Below the pieces are notes generated by a model. That model saw nothing but the letters and a program-made list of their open reading frames with translations, was not told where the DNA came from and did not search any database. DNA of 62,527 nt from Chloroflexota bacterium. GTDB taxonomy: Bacteria > Chloroflexota > UBA6077 > JACCZL01. The stretch's first letter is position 1. Every line of letters starts with the position of its first letter. Below, piece by piece: positions 36,201 to 43,554 of the stretch. The DNA is taken from NCBI GenBank assembly GCA_020850535.1, contig JADZEM010000028.1, forward strand, positions 1 through 62,527. Direction: 5' to 3'. A program made the translations under genes and the position numbers.

Positions 36201-37555
36201 ACCGCTTCCTCAGGGTACTCCTCCATCAGCGGGACGTGCTTGTAAGCAGCGGTGTGGAAGACGAGGTGCGGGCGCTCGCCGGCGAAGAGGGCGCGCAGCC
36301 GGCGCTCGTGGGTGACGTCTCCGACGACGGGCACCAGCGTGGTGTCGTCGGAGCGGAAGCCCTGCAGCTCGACGGAGAGATCGTGGATGCCGCTCTCGTT
36401 GGCGTCGAGCATCACGAGCCGGGCCGGGCGGAGATCGGCAAGCTGACGGCACAGCTCGCTGCCGATGGAGCCGCTGGCCCCTGTCACCAGGACGGTCTTC
36501 CCGCGCACGAGGTGGCGGCACTGGTCGCGGTCGATCTGGACCGAGTGCCGCCCGAGCAGGTCTTCGAAAGTCAGATCGCCGAACAGCGAGTCGCCAAGCG
36601 GCGCGCCCGTGTTGGCGCGGACGGGCGCGCCTTCGATGGGCGCGAGGGTGCTCGGCAGGGCCTTGATCTGGGCCGAGGTCTCCTGGCAGATCGCCACGAT
36701 GTCGCGCAGCGCGCTGCCGGTGATGGTGTGGATCGCCAGCACGATTAGATCGACGTTCTCGCGCTCGACGACGGCGGGAATCTGCTCCTTGCCGCCGAAC
36801 ACCTTGCGACTGTGGATCAGCATTCCGTGCTTGCGGGCGTCGTCGTCCACGAAGCCGACGACGTGGTAGCGCTCGGCCAGCGCGCCGTTCTGCAACTGCC
36901 AGCCGAGGTGCTGCCCGGCCTCGCCGGCCCCGACGATCAGCACGCGCGTGACGTTCTGGTTTGGCGGGGCCATGATCCGCCGCCAGGTGCGGCGGATGCC
37001 GGCCATCGGCTTGGTGCGGTAGCGCACGGCGGTCATCGCGCAGATGGCGAAGAACGCGCCGAGGAACACGACTGAGAGGGGCATCGGGCGGAAGCCCGGC
37101 CACGCGAGATCCAGCGCCAGCACGGCGACCGTCGCCACGCCGACCGACACGCTGAGCGGCACGAGATCCTGCGAGGTTGCGAAGCGCCACCAGCGCCGGT
37201 AGATGCCGAACGCCTCGTTGCAGGCGACGACGATCAGGCTGGCCAGGGCGGCAAACTCGAGGGCCGGCTCGTACTCGAGGGTCGTCGTGACGCCCCGCAC
37301 GACCAGCGCGATGGCAAACGACAACCAGACCAGCGGGAGGTCGATCACCACCCACGGGAAGAAACGCCGGGCAATCGTCGCGAGTCGCGTCGTCAAAGGC
37401 CCTGGCACGCCGCTCCCTGAGAGACCGTATGAAAACCGCTCGCGGACGGCGTCAGAAGAGGATGGTGCGAGTCCAGGCCGGCCGCCGGGTCCAGCGAGCC
37501 TGGCATGGGGATCCGGTGGAACGTCCGTGTACTCGTCGCTGCGAGCGTGGGCCAT
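33296..37555 (-). CDS. Fusion of membrane nucleotide-sugar dehydratase and O-antigen ligase/TPR protein
   Basis: The 1419-residue protein joins two pathway parts. Residues 65-180 are four membrane segments, 200-340 a Rossmann-like domain (VLIVGAGEAGQHLGW) and 350-650 an SDR domain of the WbpM/FlaA1/PglF type with VLVTGASGSIGSE, VSSDKAVEPSSVMGASKR and TDPTMSRYFMT, normally a UDP-sugar 4,6-dehydratase or epimerase. After a Pro/Ala linker (660-750), residues 755-1200 are a polytopic O-antigen-ligase domain with NFSHAHNAYIQAYLEQ, then TPR helices to the end. An alternative GTG start at residue 50 has AGGGAG upstream and the ATG has no clear binding site. Confidence 0.9.
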   Translation of the reverse strand: MAHARSDEYTDVPPDPHARLAGPGGRPGLAPSSSDAVRERFSYGLSGSGVPGPLTTRLATIARRFFPWVVIDLPLVWLSFAIALVVRGVTTTLEYEPALEFAALASLIVVACNEAFGIYRRWWRFATSQDLVPLSVSVGVATVAVLALDLAWPGFRPMPLSVVFLGAFFAICAMTAVRYRTKPMAGIRRTWRRIMAPPNQNVTRVLIVGAGEAGQHLGWQLQNGALAERYHVVGFVDDDARKHGMLIHSRKVFGGKEQIPAVVERENVDLIVLAIHTITGSALRDIVAICQETSAQIKALPSTLAPIEGAPVRANTGAPLGDSLFGDLTFEDLLGRHSVQIDRDQCRHLVRGKTVLVTGASGSIGSELCRQLADLRPARLVMLDANESGIHDLSVELQGFRSDDTTLVPVVGDVTHERRLRALFAGERPHLVFHTAAYKHVPLMEEYPEEAVRVNVGGTRLMMRLAGEFGAERFVLVSSDKAVEPSSVMGASKRVCELIGTSMRAPNTLYTAVRFGNVLGSRGSVVPTFTKQIDLGGPVTITDPTMSRYFMTISEAASLIVQAANFTTGNDVFLLDMGEEINILDLARRLIRLRGLRPDIDIPIVITGPRPGEKLREVLHSAEEYTQPTPHPQVMRVLGIRRTLSQGELAQAVDDLAAAGANGDRTEVRRVLWQIARDGAAPPQLPTLPAPAAGAHALGTGASLGWNAVPRAGPTAATMTLTPGTVALPDARAPIQVMVERARHGLADAADRALALEPWYILPVVVLLLMSPAGTSWPALLVVGPWLLRLVRTGQLLAPTPFSVPIGLFAAGGVLGMLITSSPLQGSIRLNGLVASIALYWLIVHHATTQRRLRGALALTLGVAAAGSVLMLFVTAPYLPWGAPGGPLDGLIAATDGLRQLVLGASEALQRFRFRASGVGALATFGLALAIGPALAAARRKTRLACFALVLLFLGVVIVSGSRSSLVSVLALIVVLLGLRYGWPLLATPFVLVGLWLLVERQLGGLGAPDALPLSVKIRFWQNAAAILHDFAFTGVGLGQRAVRDVYEASMLTIGPNFSHAHNAYIQAYLEQGLLGALGLVSLTMALLFIARRAVANARTPLAWSVALSAGGAALVQLFEGLTEVVLLTSVGNVLLMVALGLLVAASRVDRRQTPPGRMRPALEQLPERGVLAWVRPVFSTPLAAGLALVALVTFTLTPLSSILLLNLGAVERARATLTDNLRREDREPILARADLFLRRALAADDRDAAIWRNLAEVSLGRGDIGRGREYLGEARIRTSGGDWYSLYQLGRVSKDLGLWREAALAWREAGTTGASALRSWSQEARGRDQWDRASVALVALAELRPDDPEPVQQMVQAIRRTRGGTEAAVHELRRLAETAPRAPWALLELANLYDELGQPELAAAARESAEERRAQFGR

Positions 37556-37593
37556 ATTTTATGACCACACCTCTCAACGGAACAACGAGCGGA

Positions 37594-37830
37594 GGGGTCG
37601 AGGCAGGGCGATTGCATGTTGATGTCGTCGTGCGGCGGCGTCGGGGCTTGAAAGCCCCGCCTACGATCCTGCAGTCGCTGCGCGACGCGCCAGTCTCGCC
37701 TGTTGCTGCTGTTCCCTGCGTCCGTCGCGCAGCGACGGAATGACTGTAGGCGGGGACTTCAGTCCCCGACCGCCCGTTCCATGATCCTTCGGGTACACCA
37801 ATGAACATGCAATCGCCCTGGGGGTCGAGG
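37594..37830. repeat. 10-bp target-site duplication flanking copy C
   Basis: GGGGTCGAGG stands immediately left (37594-37603) and right (37821-37830) of the palindromic element. The exact direct repeat supports insertion by a transposase leaving 10-bp duplications. Confidence 0.8.
37604..37820 (-). mobile_element. MITE-like palindromic element, copy C (full length)
   Basis: The 217-bp element is in the same orientation as copy B, from CAGGGCGATTGCATGTTGATG to AACATGCAATCGCCCTG. Both hairpin cores and the central TCGCTGCGCGACG/CGTCGCGCAGCGA pair are present. A perfect 10-bp direct repeat flanks it. It lies upstream of the fusion gene start and downstream of the amidohydrolase, within about 50 bases of the fusion gene's start codon. 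Confidence 0.9.
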
Positions 37831-37839
37831 GTCGTAGAT

Positions 37840-37925
37840 CGTGGGTGGTAGATCGCGGGTCGTGGGGAAGGGAAAGCCCCCCACGCCCCACGATCCATGA
37901 TCCTCGACCCACGATCTACCACCCT
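37840..37925. repeat. Imperfect palindrome next to copy C
   Basis: GGGTGGTAGATC-like sequence and its complement GATCTACCACCC stand apart by about 60 bases, with further matching bases inside (ATCGTGGG/CCCACGAT). It ends two bases before the stop of the amidohydrolase gene and could act as its terminator. Origin is unclear. Confidence 0.45.
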
Positions 37926-37927
37926 CG

Positions 37928-39193
37928 CTACGAGAGCAGCCGTCCGTTCTCGGCCACCAGCCGGCCGGCCCGGTAGACGGCACGCGCCCGACCGAGCGTG
38001 TGGATGTCGGTGCTCGGGTCGCCGTCCACGACCAGCAGATCGGCCTCGCGGCCGGCCTGAACCGAGCCGGTGTCCGCGTCGATGCCGAGCACCTGGGCCG
38101 AGCGGCCCGTGGCCGAGTGGATGGCGGCGACCGGGCTCAGGCCCAGTTGATCCACGTACAACGAGATCTCGTGCGGCAGCTCGTCAAGCTGATTGTTACG
38201 GGTGCCAGCGTCCGTGCCGGCCACCAGCGTGACGCCCAGCGCCAGCATCCGGCGGAAGACCTCGACCAGCTCCAGGCGGATCTTGACCGCCGCTCGCTGG
38301 ACCGGGGTCAGCCGCTCGGCCGGCACGTCCATGATGCTCTGGATCGGCGTCATGGTCGGATCAAAGGCCACGTTGTTCTGGGCCATCAGCACGGCAGTGG
38401 ACTCGTCGAACGCCACCCCCTCGCCGCGGGCCAGCCAGTTGCAGTGCTCGACGGTATCGACCTTCGCCTCGGCGGCCACGCGGATGCCGTCGGCGCTCAG
38501 CGCGTGCGCGGCAAGCGTCTTGTCGGCGCGGCGGGCCTCCTCGACGGCCGCCGCCACGTGGGCCACGGTGTACTGCGCCAGCTTGGGGTTGGTGCCGGGC
38601 GTCATCCGGCCGCCGGTCGCCATGATCTTGAGGCAGTCCACGCCGGCCTTGAGCTGCTTGCGCGCGACCCGCCGCACGTCGTCCTCGGAGTCGGCCTCCA
38701 TGCCCAGGAAGTGGCAGTGGCCGCCGGTGATGGTGATCGGGGCGCCGGCCGTCATGATGCGCGGGCCAACGGCGATGCCCCGGTTGATGCCGTCGCGCAG
38801 CTTCCGCACGACGCCGTTGCGGTCGCCCAGGTCGCGGACGGTGGTGACGCCGGCCGCCAGCGCCACCCGGGCGTTGCGGACGGCGTGCAGCATCAGCGTC
38901 ACGTCGTCCTCGACGTAGAGATCGGCCAGCGGATCCGGCCCGGCGCTGAACACGAGATGCACGTGGCCGTCGATCAGCCCCGGCACGACCGCCTGCCCCG
39001 AGTGGTCGACGACCGTGGCGTCGGACGGCGTGTCGCCGCCTGGCAACACGTCGAGGATCCGCCCCTCGCGAATGACGATCTGGACCCCGCGCCGGGCCGG
39101 CCCGCCCGTCCCATCGACGAGCGTGCCGGCCTTGATGATTGTCAGGTCGGACGTGCCGGCCCCAGCCTGAGCCGACGACGACGCATCAGCCAT
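37928..39193 (-). CDS. Amidohydrolase (imidazolonepropionase/prolidase-like)
   Basis: The 421-residue metal-dependent hydrolase has VVPGLIDGHVHLV (two metal-binding His), CLKIMATGGR (with the carbamylated or bridging Lys region), AHALSADGIRVAAEAKVDTVEH with further metal His, and VAGTDAGTRNN with the catalytic Asp. The end VQAGREADLLVVDGDPSTDI is the usual beta-sandwich tail. No signal peptide is seen. The start MADASSSAQ has GGAGGGG upstream. Related enzymes act on dipeptides or organic amides; the substrate is unknown. Confidence 0.94.
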   Translation of the reverse strand: MADASSSAQAGAGTSDLTIIKAGTLVDGTGGPARRGVQIVIREGRILDVLPGGDTPSDATVVDHSGQAVVPGLIDGHVHLVFSAGPDPLADLYVEDDVTLMLHAVRNARVALAAGVTTVRDLGDRNGVVRKLRDGINRGIAVGPRIMTAGAPITITGGHCHFLGMEADSEDDVRRVARKQLKAGVDCLKIMATGGRMTPGTNPKLAQYTVAHVAAAVEEARRADKTLAAHALSADGIRVAAEAKVDTVEHCNWLARGEGVAFDESTAVLMAQNNVAFDPTMTPIQSIMDVPAERLTPVQRAAVKIRLELVEVFRRMLALGVTLVAGTDAGTRNNQLDELPHEISLYVDQLGLSPVAAIHSATGRSAQVLGIDADTGSVQAGREADLLVVDGDPSTDIHTLGRARAVYRAGRLVAENGRLLS

Positions 39194-39301
39194 CGCGTTC
39201 CCCTCCGAGCGACGCGCGCTGCGCGGTGTGCGGCCACAGCGCACGGATCGGCACAGGGTACACCGGACGGCTGCGGATGCGCCGGGACGGGCCCCTCACC
39301 T

Positions 39302-39360
39302 CAGGGCGATTGCCTGTTCGTTGGTGTTCCCAGAACATCGTAAGATGCGCAGTCGCCCTG
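39302..39360 (+). mobile_element. MITE-like palindromic element, copy E (59-bp remnant)
   Basis: The family's left arm CAGGGCGATTGCCTGTT and a short GGTGTTCCC segment join directly to the right terminus AGTCGCCCTG. All internal hairpins are deleted. It lies in the 412-base gap upstream of the amidohydrolase; the rest of that gap holds no recognised gene apart from the small frame below. Confidence 0.75.
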
Positions 39361-39605
39361 CGTCGCGGCCTCCTGGCGGCCGGCGTGTCTCGGCCCGGCC
39401 GCGTCATCTGAGGATGGCTGACGCCGCCAATGGGGCGCAATTTCGAGCGCAACGCAGGAACGATCGCTCCCTGCCTGGGGGGGCGCAACGCCTGCATGGT
39501 GACGAGATGGGCCGGATTCCGAGACATTTCTGCAAGACCCATCCTCCTTGCGCGCCGCATCTCCGTTTAGTACCGTAGCCACGAGATCGGTACAGCAGGT
39601 GGGAC

Positions 39606-39785
39606 ATGCAGGCGATGCTCTCCGAGCAGACCTCACTCCTGGATCAGATCACCCAGGCGTTCGCCGCCGGCGAAGAGGATCGCGGATACGATCTGATCGC
39701 TGAGGCTATCGAGCGCTTCGAGATGCCGTCAGAGATTGTCGCGGGCGCGCTGTGCGCCGGCTTTGAGGCATGGCGGCCCTCGTAG
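39606..39785 (+). CDS. Small acidic helical protein of unknown function
   Basis: A 59-codon frame starting MQAMLSEQTSLL and ending EAWRPS. It is acidic and helical, with AFAAGEEDRGYDLIAEAIERF and EIVAGALCAGFEAW. GC-third-position bias is normal for the window. It overlaps the 5' part of the TTG-started MFS frame, so either it or the long MFS start is wrong; a later MFS start would remove the conflict. No family was recognised. Confidence 0.4.
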   Translation: MQAMLSEQTSLLDQITQAFAAGEEDRGYDLIAEAIERFEMPSEIVAGALCAGFEAWRPS

Positions 39786-41124
39786 GCGGGCAGCACTGAC
39801 AACCGACGAGGTCACCCAGACGCCCAGAACGTCCCCCGAGCGCGGCGCGCCCGGGGACAACGGCGTTGGCGCTGGCGCCATCCCTGAGCCGGCCAGCGAG
39901 CCCGCCCCGGCCAGCACGCCCGCCGTCAGCCCGGACCGTGCCAACTGGCGCATGCTGGCCCTGGCATGGCTCGTCTACTCCGGCTTCGGCATCGTCTCGT
40001 CCTCGCTGCCGGCGCTGATCACGCCGATCCGCTCCGACCTGCGCCTGAGCTACTCCGAGGTCGGCGTGCTGCTCGGAGCGTGGCAACTGGTATACATCGG
40101 CGTCTCGTATCCCGCTGGCATGTTCGTGGACCGTGTCGGCACCCACCGGGCGCTGGCGCTGGGCGCGGCGCTGGTGGCGCTCTCCGGCCTGATGCGGGCG
40201 TTCGCCGCCGACTTCACGACGATGTTCCTCTCGGTGGCGATCTTCGGCGTCGGCGGCCCGATCATCTCTATCGGCGTCCCGAAGGTGATCGCATCGTGGT
40301 TCAGCGGCCGGCCCCGCGTCACGGCGTCCGGCATCTACATCACCGGCTCTACAACGGGCAGCGTGCTGACGCTGGCGTCCACCAACAGCCTGGTGCTGCC
40401 GGCCCTCGGCTCCTGGCAGGTGACGTGCGCCGTCTACGGGAGCATCGTGGCGGGGATCGCGGCGACATGGTGGCTACTGGCGCGCGACCCACCCAGGCCG
40501 GCCGCGCGGTCCGGCGGCGAGCCTGCCGCCAGCTTCCGCGAGGCCTGCATGCGGGTGCTCACGACCCGAGCGGTCTGGCTGGTGGTGATCGTCGGGTTTA
40601 CCGGGTTCATGATCAACCACGGCTTGCGAAGCTGGCTGCCGCAGATCCTGGAGTTCAAGGGCATGAGCCCGGCCGACGCCGGCTACCTCGCGGCGGTGCC
40701 GGGCGTCTCCAGCATCGCCGGCAGCATCACGACCGCCCGGCTGGCCGCGAAGTTCGGGCGGAAGCCGGTGGTGGCGACCTGCCTGATCACGGTCGGCGCG
40801 TCGCTGCTGGCGGTGAACGCGCTCTCCGGCCCGCCGCTGATCGTGGCGCTGGCGGTGCAGGGCTTCTTCGCGGGGGGCGTCGCCCCGATCCTGCTCACCA
40901 TCCTGATGGACATGCGCGAGGTCGGCGCGGGCGCGATGGGCGCGGCGGCCGGCATCTACTTCGCGGTGGGCGAGGTGGGCGGCTTCTCAGGGCCGTCGGT
41001 GATGGGCGTGCTGAAGGACATGACGGGCGGGTTCACGGCCGGGCTGCTGCTGCTGGCGGCGATCACGGTGGTCATGCTGATCCCGACGGCGCTGCTGAAA
41101 GACCCGCGCGCAACGAAGGCGTAG
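39736..41124 (+). CDS. MFS transporter (CynX/nitrate-nitrite-like group)
   Basis: The 462-residue frame has an Ala/Pro/Ser-rich N-terminal 70 residues, probably disordered or outside the gene, then twelve membrane segments. MFS loop signatures are present: YPAGMFVDRVGTHRALALG and AARLAAKFGRKPVVA-like TARLAAKFGRKP. The carrier group is of the organic-anion or cyanate type. The start is uncertain: TTG (as given), a CTG near 39799 or ATG at 39952 (MLALAWLVYSG) are possible. A TTTCGGG tandem array follows the stop by six bases. Confidence 0.83.
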   Translation: MSRARCAPALRHGGPRRRAALTTDEVTQTPRTSPERGAPGDNGVGAGAIPEPASEPAPASTPAVSPDRANWRMLALAWLVYSGFGIVSSSLPALITPIRSDLRLSYSEVGVLLGAWQLVYIGVSYPAGMFVDRVGTHRALALGAALVALSGLMRAFAADFTTMFLSVAIFGVGGPIISIGVPKVIASWFSGRPRVTASGIYITGSTTGSVLTLASTNSLVLPALGSWQVTCAVYGSIVAGIAATWWLLARDPPRPAARSGGEPAASFREACMRVLTTRAVWLVVIVGFTGFMINHGLRSWLPQILEFKGMSPADAGYLAAVPGVSSIAGSITTARLAAKFGRKPVVATCLITVGASLLAVNALSGPPLIVALAVQGFFAGGVAPILLTILMDMREVGAGAMGAAAGIYFAVGEVGGFSGPSVMGVLKDMTGGFTAGLLLLAAITVVMLIPTALLKDPRATKA

Positions 41125-41127
41125 GGC

Positions 41128-41242
41128 GGGTTTCGGGTTTCGGGTTTCGGGTTTCGGGTTTCGGGTTTCGGGTTTCGGGTTTCGGGTTTCGGGTTTCGGG
41201 TTTCGGGTGAGCGTATCGCCCATCCCCTGAAACCCGAAACCG
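41128..41242. repeat. TTTCGGG heptamer array (11 units) with inverted partner
   Basis: From 41131 to 41207 the heptamer TTTCGGG is repeated eleven times without an error, preceded by GGG. Downstream, CTGAAACCCGAAACC is partly complementary and could fold with it, making a hairpin at the end of the MFS transcript. The array resembles telomeric-type repeats but is embedded in a bacterial gene cluster. It is likely a slippage-prone microsatellite. Confidence 0.95.
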
Positions 41243-41262
41243 GACACCCAGCACCCCGCCGC

Positions 41263-42129
41263 TCAGTCCTCGTCTTCGTCGCCGCGCAGCCGCTGGAGGT
41301 ACTGCTCCAGATCGTCCAGGATCTCCTCGGCGTCCGACATCTCGGAGAAGTCGAAGTCGGTGTCGCTGGCCAGCCGCCGCACGAACCGCTGGAGGTCCGG
41401 CCGCCCCTCCAGCTCGCCGTCGATGCGCCGTTCGAGATCGCGCCCGGCCACGTCCAGCTCGGTCAGGTGGAGATCGACGCGCAGCACCTTCTCGACGATC
41501 CCGAGCAGCGCCGCCGAGAGCTTCGGGTTCGAGAGATCCCGCAGGTAGACCGGGCTGGCCGCCCAGACGGACGCCGCCGCGATGTCGCGCTGGACTGCCT
41601 CCTCCTGGAGCACGGTCAGGAAGCCGGTCGGCCCCTCGTACTTGCCGTCGCGCAGGCCGAGCGCCGAGAGCGCCCGGCGCAGCTCCGGGCTGGTGCCGCG
41701 CCCGGTCAGGGTGACGGCGCCAGCGTGCGAGGTCGGGGCGAGGTACGCGCCGAGGGTGACGATCGTCTCGCAGCCAAGCTCCTGGGCGAGGTCGATCAAG
41801 GCGTTCGAGCAGGTGCGCCAGCGCAGGTCTGGCTCGGGGCCGAGCACCAGGACGATGTCACGCGGGGCCTGGGGGACCGGCAGGGCGTAGCAGGCGAACG
41901 TCGGCCAGATCAGCCGCCGCTGACCGCCCCGCGTGATCTTGTTGCGGGGGCGGTTGTTGGTCTGGACGTAGGCGCGGCTGGCGTCGAGCTCGGCGAACCG
42001 GCGCGGCGCCCATTTCATGATCAAGTACTCGAGCGCGCCACTGGCGGCCTGACCGGCGTCCGGCCAGCCGGAGAGGGCGACGAGCAGCACGGGCGACCGC
42101 AATGTCGGTTGCGAAAGCACCTTGAGCAT
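41263..42129 (-). CDS. PAC2-family protein
   Basis: The 288-residue protein has the PAC2 pattern: VLLVALSGWPDAGQAASGAL near the start, DIVLVLGPEPDLRWRTCSNALIDLA, the TLGAYLAPTSHAG segment and VTLTGRGTSPELRRALSALG. PAC2 proteins resemble proteasome-assembly chaperones and occur in archaea and some bacteria; the bacterial function is not known. The end is acidic (EILDDLEQYLQRLRGDEDED). The start MLKVLSQPTL was chosen over an upstream ATG because the longer N-terminus is low-complexity and PAC2 proteins start near the first strand. Confidence 0.88.
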   Translation of the reverse strand: MLKVLSQPTLRSPVLLVALSGWPDAGQAASGALEYLIMKWAPRRFAELDASRAYVQTNNRPRNKITRGGQRRLIWPTFACYALPVPQAPRDIVLVLGPEPDLRWRTCSNALIDLAQELGCETIVTLGAYLAPTSHAGAVTLTGRGTSPELRRALSALGLRDGKYEGPTGFLTVLQEEAVQRDIAAASVWAASPVYLRDLSNPKLSAALLGIVEKVLRVDLHLTELDVAGRDLERRIDGELEGRPDLQRFVRRLASDTDFDFSEMSDAEEILDDLEQYLQRLRGDEDED

Positions 42130-42285
42130 GTCGGATTGTAGCGGTAGGGGCACGTCTCGGGCGTGTTGGGGACGGTCGCCGGTCGGCCAGTGGCGGTGAC
42201 CGTGCCGCGCAACGGCCTCCCACCGGCTCGGCGAGGACGGCGTTCCGGCGGCCGGCCGGCCAACCGCACATGGAGCGTTCGCGAA

Positions 42286-42307
42286 AACTGTTCGCTTGCC
42301 AACAGTT
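42286..42307. promoter_or_regulatory. Short inverted repeat in divergent promoter region
   Basis: AACTGTT and AACAGTT, exact complements, are spaced by eight bases in the 404-base gap between the PAC2 gene and the second YceI gene. It could be an operator. No -10/-35 was assigned. The rest of the gap shows no gene. Confidence 0.25.
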
Positions 42308-42533
42308 GCCCGTGAACGAGCAGCCATGACAGCGCCGACACGTTACGAAAAGTGCTGAGTACGCATCCGAACACCCCTGGTGTCGCCGGCTCGACCGCGC
42401 GGGCGGGGCCGGCGAGCGTACGCTGGGTCAGGACACCGGCTCGACAGGCAGACGACGGTCGCCCCCTCTCTGGATCGCCGGCGCCGCGCCCCCGAGTCGA
42501 AACGGCCACCGATCACCAACCAAGGAGTCGTCA

Positions 42534-43382
42534 ATGCGAGGGTTTCTCTCGTCGTTCGGTCAGGGGCGCGCGCGGACCGCGTCGGCTGGCACTGACCACA
42601 CCGTCCCCAGCCGTGGTCCGGTCAGCGGTCGGGCCGGGCGCGCCGTTCTGGCGACAGCCATTGCCGCCAGCCTGCTGCTGCCGTTCGCCGCCTCCGGCCC
42701 GACCGTGGCCGCCGCCGCGACCGGCCCCGGCCTCGCCGAGAGCACGGCCCGTCCGGCCCAGCTTGCCGAGGGGATGACCCGGCTCGCGCTGATCCCAGGC
42801 GAGAACGAGGCCCGCTACATCATGACCATCACCACCCTCGGCCAGCCGCCGAAGCAGGCTGCCTGCACCACGCGGGCCGTCACTGGCGAGATCGTGCTGG
42901 CAGCGGATGGCTCGGTGGTGCAGGAGCTGTCGAAGATCTCGCTTGACCAGCGCACGCTCAAGTGCGCCGCGCCCCTGCGGGACGCACAGGCCCAGAACCT
43001 GCTGCAGACCAAGGACTTCCCGATGGCCGAGTTCATCATTCAGAGCGCGCCGGGCCTGCCCGCGCCGCTGCCGACCGGCGACACGGCGTTCCAGCTCATC
43101 GGTAACCAGAGCGTGAAGGGGCAGGTCCGCCCGACAGCCTACGACACCGTCGCCAACCTGACGCCCGAGGGGATGATTGGGACGGCCCGCACCACCCTCA
43201 AGATGTCGCAGTTCGGCATCACCCCGCCGAGCATCGGGCCACTCCTCCAGGTCTCGGACGACATGATCGCCGAGGTGGACCTGAAGACGACCATCGCCAG
43301 CGCGGTGGCCGGCGCGCCGGCCGCCGACCCGTCCGCCGCCGATCCGTCCGCCGCCGATCCGTCGGCCGCGCCCGCGCCGTAA
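42534..43382 (+). CDS. YceI-family secreted protein
   Basis: The 282-residue product has a cleavable signal (RAVLATAIAASLLLPFAASG..AAAA) and a YceI domain with ARYIMTITTLG, LRDAQAQNLLQTKDFPMAEF and KGQVRPTAYDTV. It ends with three ADPS/A units (AADPSAADPSAADPSAAP), a low-complexity tail. YceI proteins are envelope lipocalins that carry isoprenoid-like ligands; the ligand is unknown. The ribosome binding site is AAGGAG, eight bases before ATG. A stronger hairpin follows the stop. Confidence 0.88.
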   Translation: MRGFLSSFGQGRARTASAGTDHTVPSRGPVSGRAGRAVLATAIAASLLLPFAASGPTVAAAATGPGLAESTARPAQLAEGMTRLALIPGENEARYIMTITTLGQPPKQAACTTRAVTGEIVLAADGSVVQELSKISLDQRTLKCAAPLRDAQAQNLLQTKDFPMAEFIIQSAPGLPAPLPTGDTAFQLIGNQSVKGQVRPTAYDTVANLTPEGMIGTARTTLKMSQFGITPPSIGPLLQVSDDMIAEVDLKTTIASAVAGAPAADPSAADPSAADPSAAPAP

Positions 43383-43405
43383 GCGACGATCTCCGCCGGG
43401 ACGGC

Positions 43406-43431
43406 CTCACCCCCGGGCCGGGGGGTGAGGT
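43406..43431 (+). terminator. GC-rich hairpin after the second YceI gene
   Basis: CCTCACCCCC and its complement GGGGGTGAGG enclose GGGCCG, 24 bases after the stop. It lacks a T-run but is a good candidate for a GC-rich terminator. Confidence 0.5.
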
Positions 43432-43554
43432 TCCCCGGGCGCACCCCTGTCGTCAACCCGGTTCTCCCACCACCACACCCCGCCACGGATCCCAGGCACG
43501 TCTCTTGTCCCCGCGGCGCTGCATGGAGCACATGCGCGAGAGCGAGGAGCTGAC

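Noticed and set aside
41131-41207. TTTCGGG array taken as CRISPR or telomere
   Set aside because: Units are contiguous without spacers, and the region is internal to a gene cluster, so it is a microsatellite.
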